Origin: Rhynchospora pubera
Taxonomy: Eukaryota > Streptophyta > Magnoliopsida > Poales > Cyperaceae
Length of the DNA stretch: 64,000 bases
Assembly: GCA_028095005.1 (NCBI GenBank)
Contig: CM051460.1
Coordinates: 22,863,501 to 22,927,500, forward strand
Reading direction: 5' to 3'
Made by a program: the position numbers and the translations under genes. Shown here piece after piece: positions 11,732-23,300 of this stretch. The notes under the pieces were generated by a model that saw only the letters and a program-made list of their open reading frames with translations, made no database searches and was not told the DNA's origin. Each line of letters starts with the position of its first letter. Position 1 is the first letter of the stretch.

Positions 11732-13388
11732 TGATGTACGGTTTCCGTACTTGATTTTCAACCAGAATAAACCCCAAATTCCGTTCAAATACTTGTGTTT
11801 TTACTCTTTTTACTTTAAATTTCGCTAATGTTAGATGTAGGGAAGTTCAGCCGTAGCCCGGCAAATTTTTTTATGCAAGTTTATCGTATTTTGGCACGAG
11901 AAACGAAGAAGATCAACAAAAGTTGTGCAATTCAAACAGGATGGAACGGTCCGCCCCAACCTCAGGACGGGCCGTCCCAGCTCAGTGCAGACATAGGCAG
12001 AGGTGATCCAGACGACGCAGTCAGACCATGCTGGGTCGGGCCGCCCCAGATCCAAACCAGGCCGTCCAAGTCCAGACCAGGCCAGACAGCTATTTCGAGA
12101 TTTCTAAAAAATAGAGCGCCTGATTTGGCGAGGCAGTTTTTACTGTTTCCACCGCCTTCCAGAAGCCACAATGCCACGTTTAGAACCGCCAATGATGATT
12201 ATAAAAGCACTGCCTTGTCTCCAACTAAGGAGAGTTCGAAAAACCCTAATTTCCAAGCTGTAAAGTAGCAAAGAAGATCATCCTGTCGAGACGGCCAGCC
12301 ACCAACCTGAGACGCACCGCCCCAGGATCAGGACGGGCCGCCCCAGACAGGATATAACGCAGAAGTTAGAGATTTTCGAGCACAATCTGTTGTAACTTGA
12401 TTTTTTCCTTTTTTCTTGTGTCTTTGTATGATAAAATCTGCTTTTTCTTGCATTGAGTAGTTTAGTTTAGGGGCTATGGTTCGATAACTTTTCTTTTGTT
12501 GTTTGTTTTGTTTGAATATTTGCTTAATTGCTAAGTTAAGTTGCGTTTATGGTTTCTGAAATTTTATTCCATCTTTTTGTTGTAAATTGTTTCTATAGAA
12601 TCTGATTATTGCGTTAAACAAAGGCCTAGTTTAATTGTCAAAGTAAAGTCAATCTGCAATAACAAGTAACACTTAGATCAATTAGGTAGGCGATATCCGA
12701 AAGGATTTAACTAGACTTTAAGCAATTAGAGTTTTACTCAATAAATCGAGAGATTGAGAGTTTACCAAGACCCCGAAATCAATTAAGAACACCTAAACCA
12801 AGAAACGAGAGTTGAAATTTAGGAGTTTTTAGGACTTATCAAACAAAGCCCCGCAATTTGACCTGAACGAGAGTTAGAGCGCAAGTCGTAGGTTTGGTTT
12901 GACTTAATCCACGCAAAAACACTTAGCGAATAATCAAGTAGGATAATAAAACAAACATCAGATGATCAGAACGGACCGTTCCAAGGTTAGGACGGACCTC
13001 CCGAGAAGGGGCGTCCTGGCCTAGAACGGCATGTTCCAGCCATCTGACAGGGCTAGGACGGTCCGTTCCAGAGATGGAATGGTCCGCCCAGCCTTGACAG
13101 ACAAGAAAAGTTGGACAACCTGAACCCCTAATCGTTCGTTAACTGTGTTATTTTTTAAATACTTGAATTTTCAAACAATTAGAACTTTAATTCTGCAACT
13201 TGATTTCCTGTTTAGACCTGTTTGAAACCTGAATTGTTTATTTAACTTTAGAATTTAAGTTAATCCGAATTGTTTGAATTTAGAAAAAGAATAGTCCGTC
13301 CCCGAGATTCGACCCTTAAACTGTACTGCAAACGAATTAGTATCGGTTTTCAAGGAATTAATTTGACCAGTACCCTCAGCACCGATCA
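11732..13388 (+). mobile_element. Solo LTR (1657 bp), probably Ty3/Gypsy-type
   Basis: It begins TGATGTACGG and ends ACCGATCA, flanked by a perfect 5-bp duplication ATCGC (11727-11731 and 13389-13393). A TATA box (TATAAAAG, 12200-12207) with AAACCCTAATTTC downstream fits a U3/R promoter. GAGATTCGACCCTTAAACTG near the right end is a motif common near the end of large plant LTRs. There is no internal retrotransposon sequence, so it is a solo LTR. It carries many GC-rich imperfect palindromes of the form GGACGGTCCGTTCC in two groups (11945-12345 and 12965-13095). It lies in the large intron of the outer CACTA gene. Confidence 0.75.
12200..12207 (+). promoter_or_regulatory. TATA box of the solo LTR
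   Basis: TATAAAAG, followed about 45 bp later by AAACCCTAATTTCC. The position inside an LTR bounded by target duplications suggests the retrotransposon U3 promoter. Confidence 0.45.
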
Positions 13389-13447
13389 ATCGCTGCCCAA
13401 AGCATTTTCCTCATGCAAGTATTAAACCATAATTAAATTGAATATCA

Positions 13448-13463
13448 CACTACGGGAAAAAGG
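13448..13463 (+). repeat. Left terminal inverted repeat of inner CACTA
   Basis: CACTACGGGAAAAAGG; preceded by TCA. The first 7 bases are identical to the other end, followed by G/C, then GAAA. Confidence 0.9.
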
Positions 13464-13466
13464 ACC

Positions 13467-13831
13467 TTCTGTAACGGCACTTCTGTAACGGTTTTTGAAA
13501 TAACCGTTACAGAATAGTGAGGCATTAGGCGGGAAAATTGGCGCCACAAATCTGTAACGGTTATTATGAAACAACCGTAATAACATTTCCGTCATGGTCA
13601 GGAAAAAAAATGCATCAAGCTTCTGTAACGGTTGTTGGATAATAACCGTTACAGATTTCTAATATTCTGTAACGGTTATTATCCAGAAACCGTTACAGAA
13701 AAGAAAAAAGAAATATATAAATATCAACCATCTTTTGTAACGGTTATTAGTAAATAACCGTTACAGTAGGTTAACGTTTTTTTTTATTTTTTATTGATTC
13801 TGTAACGGTTATTTTTAATAACCGTTACAGA
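13467..13831. promoter_or_regulatory. 5' subterminal repeat array (TGTAACGGTTA palindromes)
   Basis: About 12 AACGG/CCGTT half-sites by hand count, mostly paired as TCTGTAACGGTTATTA followed by TAATAACCGTTACAGA. In CACTA elements such arrays are the binding sites for the TNPA-type protein and part of the promoter. The core TGTAACGGTTA also matches 10 of 11 positions of the plant mitosis-specific MSA element (YCYAACGGYYA). Confidence 0.85.
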
Positions 13832-14353
13832 AAAGTTCTGTATTTAATTAGGTCTTCTTCCCATCCCAACAAACTCACAGCTAGCGCCGCACTTAACTCT
13901 TTTCTGATCTTCTCATTTATTGCGATTTGTGGTGTCCTACTTCACTCCAAAAAAATAGCAAAAATTTTCTAAAAATTCTGAAAAAATAATAATTAGAAAG
14001 AGAATACGAAGGAGAGCAGATTTAAGGTAAAAAAAATTAATTTCGAACCGTATCTTTTATTTTTACATTTTTTTCTTATTTATTTCGATTTTTTCATTAA
14101 TTCATGGTTATTTTTGTTTTTTTATATATTTTCAGATCTCATTGAATAGGAGAAGATCTTACATCGGCCGGATAAGTCGCACGATTCAACGGATCGGAAG
14201 TCACACGATTGAAAGTATATATTTTCATGAACTTCTCTTTTTTTAAATTATTTGCATTTGGTTAATAATTTGCATATATATATAGGCATGGATTTTGTAT
14301 TGTCATATAGGAACCAAATACCGGAACTCAACTGAATTTAGGTCATTGCCCGT

Positions 14354-14384
14354 CCGAGATTAATCCATTAGGGATTAATCTCGG
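14354..14384. repeat. Palindrome 1 upstream of transposase
   Basis: CCGAGATTAATCC (14354-14366), a 5-nt loop ATTAG, then GGATTAATCTCGG (14372-14384): perfect 13-bp arms. Confidence 0.95.
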
Positions 14385-14386
14385 AT

Positions 14387-14408
14387 AGTACTCCCGGTCG
14401 GGAGTACT
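14387..14408. repeat. Palindrome 2 upstream of transposase
   Basis: AGTACTCCCG, centre GT, CGGGAGTACT: perfect 10-bp arms, 2 nt after palindrome 1. Confidence 0.95.
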
Positions 14409-14639
14409 GCTCTTTGGATACGATCTGTCTCATTTAGGACAGCGAGTTGTACGTTAGATGCAATGTGTTGTCTGAGAAAAATTCGGCGGCATTTCCCTTG
14501 TGTTCCCACGGATACGTACGCACGAGCAATCGTGTGTTGGCGTATTCAGGGAACATAAGGGGAAATGCTGCCGAATTTTTCTCAGATAGCACATTGCATC
14601 TAACGTACGCTCGCTAATGAGACAGAGTATCCAAAGAGC
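14409..14639. repeat. Long imperfect hairpin, arms about 95 bp
   Basis: Arm 14409-14507 (GCTCTTTGGATAC, GTACGTTAGATGCAATGTG, CTGAGAAAAATTCGGC) is matched by the reverse complement of 14549-14639 with a few mismatches and small gaps; the loop is about 40 nt. It starts directly at the end of palindrome 2. Confidence 0.9.
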
Positions 14640-14723
14640 GGGCTAGGATGGTGACCGGTCCGAAAACCTAATATGACAAATTGGTCCGAAACCCTAATAA
14701 TTTGCATAAATTTTATTGCTCAG

Positions 14724-17700
14724 ATGAATCGGACGTGGATGTACTCAAGTAATCGATGCTCGTCTACATTTTTGAGAGGACTTGAAGAATTTATGGTTTG
14801 TGCTAAAGAGAATTTGAAAATGAAAGAAGATGATAAAATGTATTGTCCTTGTCGTGTTTGTCAGAATTTGTTGAAGTGGTCTAATTTTGAAGAAGTGAAG
14901 GCTCATTTGATTATAAATGGATTTCAACCGGATTATAGTCGGTGGACACTCCATGGAGAGAATGGGGGGGATAGTACTAGCACAAATGTATTGGATTCTG
15001 TGTATGAGGAAGAAAATGTATCATTGGATGATGAAATTGATGATGTCAATGTATTTGATGATGAGAATGTAGATGATGATAGAAATGTAGATAACTCAGA
15101 ATTTAATGCCGATTTAGATGAAATTGTGAACAATGTGGATGAAAATTTTGTTGATAATGTTGAAATTTTTGGTATGTTACGTGAAGAAGATAAAATAGCT
15201 TTATATCCTGGTTGTGAATTGTCAAAACTTAATGCTGTTTTCAAACTGTTCAATCTTAAAGCCAAAAATGGATGGAGTGATGCAAGTTTCACATCTTTGC
15301 TCAAACTATTACATAAAGAATTTCTTCCAAAAGATAACCAGTTGCCAGATTCAATTTATAAGGCTAAAAAGATGTTATGTCCTTTAAAAATTGGAGTTGA
15401 GAGAATTCATGCATGTCCAAATGACTGCATATTATTCCGGAATGAGTACGGAGACTTGCATAAATGTCCAAAGTGTAATGCGTCACGGTATAAACCGAGG
15501 GACGATCAAATTGAAGATGAAGGTAGTAAGGGACCAGCTGCGAAAGTGGTGTTTTATCTACCAATAATACCAAGATTCCAGCGGCTTTTCTCTAACGCGA
15601 AGGATGCCAAATTGTTAAGATGGCACGCAGACTGCAGGAAAAAAGGCGATGGCATGCTCAGACACCCAGCAGACTCTCCAGATTGGATAAATATAGATAG
15701 GGAATTTGAAGATTTCGGCAGTGAACCTAGAAATTTGAGATTGGGTTTATGTACAGACGGGATGAATCCTTACGGCAACATGAGTAGCCGGCAGACTACG
15801 TGGCCGGTCTTGTTGTGTATTTACAATCTTCCTCCCTGGCTATGCATGAAAAGGAGATACATGATGATGCCCTTGTTGATTTCTGGTCCCAAGCAACCAG
15901 GTAATGATATAGATGTGTACTTGGCTCCATTAATAGATGACCTTGGTGAATTGTGGCAGAATGGAGTGAAAATATATGATGCACACTCTAGAAGTGAGTT
16001 TAACCTCCGTGCCATGATATTTTGCACAATTAATGATTTTCCTGCATACGGAAACCTGTCAGGGTATAGGAATAAAGGAGCGAAAGCGTGTCCTATTTGC
16101 ATGGAAAACACCCATTCTGTGTACCTGAAAAACTCCAGAAAAAATGTTTACTTGGGACACCGGAGGTTTATTAAGAACCGCAACCACCCTTACCGTCGAG
16201 ACAAGGAAAGGTTTGACGGTACTGTAGAAAAAGACAAGGCCCCAATACCGTTATCCGGTTCATGGGTGTATCGACAGGTGAAGGACATTAATGTAAAATT
16301 TGGTAAGAAATTTGCAAATGAGATACCCAAGGGGATATGGAAGAAGAAGTCTATATTCTGGAATCTTGAATATTGGCAGAGTTTGGAGATTAGGCATTGC
16401 TTAGATGCGATGCACATAATAAAGAACATATGTGAAGCTTTGATCGGTTGCATGTTGGAAATTCAAGGGAAAACTAAAGATGGCGTAAATGCGAGGAAGG
16501 ACATGGTTGAAATGGGGATCCGGCAAGAACTAGCGGCACAAGATAAGGGAAAAAGCCAAACTTGGCTGCCTGCAGCACAATTTAATTTATCAAAGAAAGA
16601 GAAAAAAAGCTTATTAGAATGCCTGAAATCTATTAAGGTTCCTACTGGTTATTCCTCGAATATATCAAGAAAGGTTTCTATTAAGGACAACAAATTACTT
16701 GGTATGAAGTCACATGATTATCACGTCCTACTGACCCAGTTACTTCCGGTCGCAATTCGAGGAATTCTAAGGGAAGAAGTGAGGAAAACCATCACTAAGT
16801 TGTGTTTTTTCTTTAATTCCATTTGCTCTAAAGTGATTGATCCGAATAGTTTGGACAAGTTACAAGAAGGTATTGTACTAACCCTATGTGAGCTGGAAAT
16901 GTACTTTCCGCCATCGTTTTTTGACTCCATGGTGCATTTGACCATTCATTTAGTTAGAGAGATAAAAATGTGTGGTCCTGTATTTCTACGATACATGTAT
17001 CCTTTCGAAAGAGCCATGGGTCAATTGAAGGGGCTTGTTCGTAGCCGATCTAAACCAGAAGGAAGCATAGTGGAAGGATATGTGGCCGAGGAGGTTATTG
17101 AGTACTACACCGATTATTTGCAGGATGTACAACCAATCGGTCTTCCAAAGTCTCGACATGAGGGTAGACTTGAAGGAAAAGGTTATACATTAACTTCCAA
17201 TGTTCACCTTATTTAGCACAAATGTTCACTTAAAGCACACTATTTGTTCACCTTATTTAGCACAAATGTTCACCTAATTTAGCACATTTGTTCACCTTAT
17301 TTAGCACAAATGTTCACTTAAAGCATAATATTTGTTCACCTTATTTAGCACAAATGTTCACTTAAAGCACAATATTTTTTCACCTTTCAGGTACAATTGG
17401 AGCTAGTACTCATATACCGGATCTTGCAATGAGAACCAAAGCACATATGAAAGTTCTCCAACATCTTGCTATTGTGGCGCCTTACATCAATGAACATCTA
17501 ATCGAGTTACGTGAACAATACCCTTCTTACACCGAAAACTTGATTACCATAGAGCATGAAATAAAATTTGTCCAATGGCTAGAAGATAAAGTACAGTCCC
17601 AGTTGAAAGAAGGAACAGAGGTCGATGAAACCGTGAAATGGTTATCAAGACGTCCTGATGCCGTGGTCGAGACATACCAAGGGTATGACTTGAATGGATT

Positions 17701-18314
17701 TACCTGGTACACAAGGAAACAGGATGGTAAAAGTGCTGTGCAAAATAGTGGAGTCACTGTTGTAGCTTTATCTAGCGATAATGTTAGGTCGGCTAATTAT
17801 TATGGGTGGATCGAGGAGATTTGGGAACTAGATTACCTGAAATTTAAGATACCCTTATTCAAGTGTGCATGGATCGACAACGGTCACGGTGGAGTTAAAA
17901 AAGACAAGATGGGATTTATAACTGTTGACTTCAATAAAAGGGCTTATCGAGACGATCCCTTTATACTTGCAAATAAGCAAGCAATGCAAGTTTTTTACAT
18001 TCAAGATCCGGCGGATAAGAAAAGACATGTTGTGCTTCAAAGTAAATGTTCATCTTATTTAAGTACAAATGTTCACCTTATTGAGTACAAATGTTCATCT
18101 TATTTATTACTTGCCACTTTCAGGAAAAAGACGTATTGTCGGTGTGGGTGATGTCGTAGATGAAGAAGCATACGACCACTTCGAGGAAATACCTCCTTTT
18201 TCTATCGGTATCGACGATACACCACAGCCAGTATCGATCAGTTGTAGGCGTACAGATAACACCGAAGGCGTGTGGGTCGACACACGAAGGAAAAAAAAGA
18301 AAGTAGCTACATAG
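14724..18314 (+). CDS. CACTA transposase (TNP2/TNPD type)
   Basis: Three exons by GT-AG fit: 14724-17181, 17391-18041, 18124-18314, giving 1099 aa with all phases consistent. The start MNRTWMYSSNR follows an acceptor-like CAG; the longer upstream reading has no family support. Domains in order: Transpos_assoc-type zinc-binding region (residues about 1-80, CPCRVC and GFQPDYSRWTLHGE), an acidic linker (about 85-160), Transposase_21/TNP2 (about 220-530; CPND, LRWHADCRKKGDGMLRHPA, LGLCTDGMNPYGN, CPICMENT), DUF4218 (about 670-800; KSHDYHVLLTQLLPVAIRG, CELEMYFPP, MYPFERAMGQLKG), and DUF4216 (about 900-1000; GYDLNGFTWYT, YYGWIEEIWELDY). Family knowledge: it binds the termini and catalyses cut-and-paste transposition in the nucleus. 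No internal stop or frameshift is seen, so the gene could be functional. Confidence 0.9.
17192..17385. repeat. Minisatellite inside transposase intron 1
   Basis: Intron 1 (17182-17390) consists almost wholly of about nine 20-23-bp variants of TGTTCACCTTATTTAGCACA. Intron 2 (18042-18123) contains three related units (AATGTTCATCTTATTTAAGT and similar). Both splice donors and acceptors lie at the array edges. Confidence 0.9.
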
Positions 18315-18616
18315 ATATGCTAAATTATTAAGTTAATAATTTTATTTTTATTTTTTGCAGGTCATTAATTGGTGAAATATTTTGTTAACAAGGAGCTAAT
18401 GTATTTTTATTTTTTGTTAATTTTCTAAATTGTAATTTTATTTTGTTAGAAAAAATGTAAAACAAAATTAAATTCATGTGTAACCAACACAAAAATTAAA
18501 TTCAGTCAAAACACTTAATAACATGCATGGATAAACCAACACTGAAAATATCAGTACTAAATGAAATTAAAACAGACACAAACTTTAAAGTTAAAAAAAA
18601 ATGAAATTAAACTAAT
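18315..18616. other. AT-rich intergenic stretch within CACTA
   Basis: Sequence between the transposase stop and the internal hairpin; probably the 3' untranslated region of gene 1. No ORF or repeat is recognised. Confidence 0.5.
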
Positions 18617-18897
18617 CTGTAACGGTTATTAGCTAATAACCGTTACAGATTAGGCTGGGATAATAATATAAAGGGTTTGAACCTTCTGTAACGGTTATTA
18701 GCTAATAACCGTTACAGAAGAGCCTAATCTGTAACGGTTATTAGCTAATAACCGTTACAGAAGGTTATTAGTAAAAACGTTTGACCTTCTGTAACGGTTA
18801 TTAGCTAATAACCGTTACAGATTAGGCTCTTCTGTAACGGTTATTAGCTAATAACCGTTACAGAAGGTTCAAACCCTTTATATTATTATCCCAGCCT
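18617..18897. promoter_or_regulatory. Internal array of five subterminal-type palindromes forming a perfect hairpin
   Basis: Five copies of CTGTAACGGTTATTAGC and its mirror GCTAATAACCGTTACAG (from 18617, 18684, 18729, 18788, 18833). The segments 18652-18765 and 18784-18897 are exact reverse complements over 114 bp with an 18-nt loop. The same motif as at the two ends therefore also stands directly upstream of gene 2, 40 bp before its pyrimidine-rich leader, suggesting a gene-2 promoter or a TNPA-like autoregulatory site. Confidence 0.9.
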
Positions 18898-19380
18898 GGC
18901 GTCTGTCCGTCACTTCTTTCCTTTCTCGATCTCGCCTCTTTCTTAAAACCCTAGCTCTCGACAGAAGCACTCAGCTCTCTCGGCGCCTCTCTGACTCCCT
19001 CTCGGCGGCCCTCTCTCGTAAAAGGTAATCCCTCTCCCCTCCTTCCCCCTCTCACTCCCTCGCTCTCTCTGAGTCCCTCTCATTCTCTGTCTCTCTTTGT
19101 TGTGCAGTTTCGATCCCTCTCTCTCTGCCGCTCTCTCAACTCCTACAGCCAGCAACTCCCCTCTCTCTCTCGAAGGTAAACCCCTATTCCTTTCCCTCTC
19201 TGTCTCCTCTTCCTTTCCCTCTCTGTCTCCTCTTCCTTTCTCTCTCTGTCTCCTCTCTCTCTCTCTCACTGACTCCCTTTCACTGTTTCTCTGTTAGCAA
19301 TCCCTTTGTCGCTCTCTCAGCTGTGACAGCCAGCCAGCAACTCTCAACCCCCAACTCTCAAGTAATCCCTCTCTTTTTTC
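18898..19380 (+). promoter_or_regulatory. CT-rich leader of CACTA gene 2
   Basis: Long pyrimidine-rich tract (CTCTCTCTGCCGCTCTC and similar) containing AAAACCCTAGC at 18945 and several exon-end/intron-start-like AAG|GTAA sites (19020, 19170). It resembles a plant 5' untranslated region. ORFs on either strand here are low-complexity artefacts. Confidence 0.5.
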
Positions 19381-19812
19381 TCTCAAAATTTGAACTGTTT
19401 AAATTAGGTACTATTTTGCATAATTTGAACTGTTTTATTTTGGACTGAAATGCACAATTTGAACTGTTTTGGGGTTGATATGGGGCTGTGGTGCATAAAT
19501 CACAATTTTATGGACTAATGTGCATAAATTTGAACTGTTTGGGGGCTGTTTTGGGGATGATATTGGGCTGTTTGTTGCTATGGTGCATAAAGCACAATTT
19601 TAGGGACTAATGTGTATAAATTTGAACTGTTTGGGGGCTGTTTTGGGATAATATTGGGCTGTTTTGATTATGGATAAGGAACTATGCTAGGAATAGATGT
19701 GCATATGAATTGATTATGGATAAGGAATTGTGAATTGATTATTAGATATATATATGCATTGTGAATTGATTATGGATAAGGAGTTAAGAATTTTATTTAA
19801 AATGGAAATTAG
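19381..19812. other. Leader intron-like stretch with GAACTGTTT repeats
   Basis: Several imperfect copies of AATTTGAACTGTTT plus GGGGCTGTTTTGGG near 19390-19670. No coding sequence is recognised. Confidence 0.5.
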
Positions 19813-20067
19813 ATGGAGAAGGATCAAAACGTCAATAAGGTGGGGGAGGAATCCAAGGTGGGGGAGGAAACACCTAAGGTGGTGTCAAAAAGGGTCCCGT
19901 TTTACGGACCTCTTAAAAGAAGGGCTGTCTCGGCTGTACGTCGTCTTCCTCCAGGCTGTGAAAGGGGCCCTGATTTTAGTATGGGAGTTCAAATAGATGA
20001 GGGATCCAGTGAGAATAAGGAGGTGGAGAAGAATAAGGAGGAGAAGAATAAGGAAGAGAAGAATTAG
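19813..20067 (+). CDS. Small ORF upstream of CACTA gene 2 (84 aa)
   Basis: ATG at 19813 to TAG at 20067. A basic stretch with KRVPFYGPLKRRAVSAVRRL and PPGCERGP is followed by a lysine/glutamate-rich tail (KNKEEKNKEEKN). The function is not recognised. It lies in the same orientation 270 bp before gene 2. It could be a short upstream protein, an upstream ORF, or a first exon spliced onto gene 2 (no convincing donor was found). Confidence 0.4.
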   Translation: MEKDQNVNKVGEESKVGEETPKVVSKRVPFYGPLKRRAVSAVRRLPPGCERGPDFSMGVQIDEGSSENKEVEKNKEEKNKEEKN

Positions 20068-20336
20068 GGTTGAATTGTCTTAGGAATTTGTAAAATTATC
20101 TATGTTATTTTGTGTGAACTTTATTTATTTATGTTATTTGTGAATGAATTCATGTTTGAATATTAGTGTGTTTTAATTAAATGAATTTTAAATTTATGTA
20201 TTTTTAATTATTTGAATATTTATGTAATTTGAAGTTTATGTTATTTGTTTATGTTTATGTTTGTTTATGTTTATGTTTATGTTTATGTTAACTTGATTTG
20301 ATTGCTTTCATTGTTGTTAATTATTTGTTAATAGAT

Positions 20337-23300
20337 ATGTCTGGAGACCAAGATAGAGATTTACAGGGTGAACAGGCTAGAGAATCCAGCGATGGGGAGG
20401 TCACAACGTTCGAAATAAAGAAAAGGAGCAGAACGACAATGGAAGAGTTTAGGAGGAAAAAAGCTGCTGGGGAAAAGTTTGAGATTAAATTTGACAAAGA
20501 AGGAGTGCCAATTGGTACTGAAGAGGCGGTGAACAAATTTGCATCATATTGCGGGTATCTGGCTAGAACAAGAGTGCCAATCACAATTAATGATTGGCGG
20601 AAGGACGTTTCAAAGGAAACCAGACTTGAGTTGTGGTTGGACATCAAGGTGAATAAATTTTAACTTAAATCATCTAATTTAAATTTCTATGCTACCAATT
20701 AACTAACGTTTCGTTATGTTTCAGAAAATGTTCAACATCGAAGATGATAAAGCCATGAACAATACTCTCAAAGCGATGGGCATAAGTCACAGGGCTTATA
20801 GAAGTAGGATTGCTGAGGAGTACATCACAAATGCCGATCCAAACAATCCAAAAAATCCATGCGATAAACACCCAATCTCACAAAAGGAATGGGAAGAATT
20901 TTTCAACAAAAGGACGGGTGCAGATTTTGTACAAAAGAGCAACAAAGCGAAGGAGTTGAGAAAGAAATGGAAAGAGCCTCATAGGATGGGTTCCACTGGC
21001 TATAGAGGAAAAAAAGGTTCATGGAAACCTACAGACAAGATTGTCATACCAGGAGATTCTGAAGGGGCCGGTTCCACGAGCATTACCATCGGCGATTTGG
21101 AACCGAGGAGTCAAAGGTATTTCATGGGAAGGACTGTGGCTACGAAGGATAAAGGTACTTACACATGTAAAGACTTGTTATATATGCTAACTTCAAATTC
21201 TGTTTTGTGATTATTAATAAGATTTGTTTGTTGCTTGTTAGATACTTACACGTTCCATAGCTCTGATTCGTCGACTATTGAGGCATTCAGTCGGTTGAGT
21301 GCCATGTCTGGTGAAATCAATTCCGGATCAATACCGGAACAAGAAGTCTTAAATCGGGCGGTTGACAGGCCGGAACATCCAGGAAGAATCAGGGGATATC
21401 CTTTATGGACCAAGAAGGAAGATGTGTATAAAAGAAAATCTAGAAAGGATGCGCATGAAGGATGGATGGCACCAGACCAGATTGAAGAATTGATGAGCAG
21501 GGTCGCAGCTGAAGCCGCTGAGAAAACCAAAAGGGACTTGATTCACTCTGAGGAGATAATGAATGCGGCGAGACAACAAGCTTTTCAGGTAATCCTTTTT
21601 GATAATCAAAATGTAATCAAAATGAATGAAAACTATTCTTCATTATCCAGTTGCTTCATAATTTTCAGGACGTGAAACAATGGTTGGCCAGTAGCGGATT
21701 GCAGATTCAAGCACCACAGCAATTTGTGACGCCGTATCAGCCATTCGTTGAAGCTGAGGTAGACTCAGGAATGCCAAACGAAGAATTATTCCGAACGGTT
21801 GCCTCAAGCTATATGCCTCCGGATCCGAGAAGCGTTGTTCAGGTTCATATTGATCATTTTTCTCTTTTCTCTTTATATTTATTTTTGGCAGCATTAGAGT
21901 TTCTGATTGAACTGAATTTCAGGAAGAAATGCCGTGCGATCTCTTTTCTCTTGATCACAACAACCAGAGGATTAAGGTGGCCGAAGGAAATATTATTCCG
22001 AGTGTTGTTGGTCAGATCGTACACGGCGTGCCTCTAACTGATCAACAATTGTATGTCCATCTTCTCCGAGTAGGCGATGAATTTCGTGAATGGCAAGTCC
22101 CTGGTAGGTCAGATGAGCTATTGGGAAATAATATAGGGGGCCGATTCCCATGGCCGTCATTTTTGGTGGACATAGGCCACAAGGTATCGTTTTATTTAAT
22201 TATGACAATCTGTTTCATACATTTCTCCTAATGACTTATTAATTTGATGTCATTGAATGCAGAGTTTGACCAAAAAGAAGCCGGCCAAAAAGAAGGCAAA
22301 GGCGAAGGAGGCGGCGAAGAATGTGAAGGAGAGTCCAAAGGTCCCAAGTGCGGGGTCGTTTGTTACTCGTGATCCACTCCTCCCTAAGGATATTATTGAC
22401 AGGCTGAGCCCATCCGAACAAGCAGTATACAGACTGTTGATGCTCCAACCAGAAGAAGAGATGAACTTTGAGCTGCCTAATTGCAATCCTTGGGGTACGC
22501 ACGGTGGCGATGTTAAGTTCAACGTTAATGTCGAGGATATTGTCGAATGTTTTAAAAGGGAGGAGCTATCTCAATCGATTGTGAAATTTTACTGCTGGTT
22601 TGAATTTTTCAACTTTAATGTTTATTTTTTTCTTCATTCAATTCATTCAAAATTGAAATTGTTGAACTTTGATATCCATGTTTGCAGGTTTTGGATGGAA
22701 GAACTTTCAACAAGGCAAGAAGAGAATGAGTTCTCCAAGAGCATCACCGTACTGGATCCAGAGTTATTGGCTGAGTGGAAGTTCAAACACGAAGAACTCG
22801 GTGCGGTGAATTACCTAACGAGAGCATTCATGGAGAATCCATCCTCCTATCTTGTTTTGCCGTATAATCAGCAGTAAGAAATATAACCAATATGGCTACT
22901 AATGAAAGAATTTTGTAGTTTCCTTTAATTCCACCAAAATAATAAATCTCTATTAATTACAGGTTTCATTGGGTTGTCCTTGTTATTAATGTCGAGAAGC
23001 GCACCGTTCACTTTGTTGATTCTCTGGAACGCAAGAATCCAAAGTTATATATTAAGCCATTCATATCTTCGTAAGTTTTCATTTCTGAATTAAGTTAAAG
23101 CATGATGAGATTTTTCAAATTAAAAAATATTAGATTTTGTTGTTTTAAATAATATTGCATGCAGGGTATACAAGCGGTATTTAGTGGAAGCCGGAAGATA
23201 TAGCCAAAAGAGCAGAACAGGATTTGATTGGTACCGAATTAAGGTACAGAACTTATCAGTTTAAGATATTATTTGTTTGTGAAATTGAAATTAACTAAAA

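Larger units (their letters stand above)
13840..14723 (+). promoter_or_regulatory. Transposase leader region with introns and hairpins
   Basis: Between the subterminal array and the transposase start lies a leader-like region (TCTTCTTCCCATCCCAAC). Plausible untranslated introns are seen: GATTTAAG|GTAAAAAA to TTTTCAG|ATCTCATTG near 14025-14134, and a last acceptor TTGCTCAG immediately before the ATG at 14724. It contains three successive inverted repeats, listed separately. No long conserved ORF is present. Confidence 0.5.

Noticed and set aside
14673..14723. Earlier ATG for the transposase
   Set aside because: The 17 extra residues precede an acceptor-like TTGCTCAG and lack family similarity; conserved homology begins at MNRTWMY (14724).
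17192..17385. Regular ~22-bp repeats as a CRISPR-like array
   Set aside because: No unique spacers; the repeats are contiguous variants inside a plant intron.
18943..19297. ORFs on both strands rich in Arg/Glu or Ser/Leu
   Set aside because: Translations of a CT-rich low-complexity leader; no domain.
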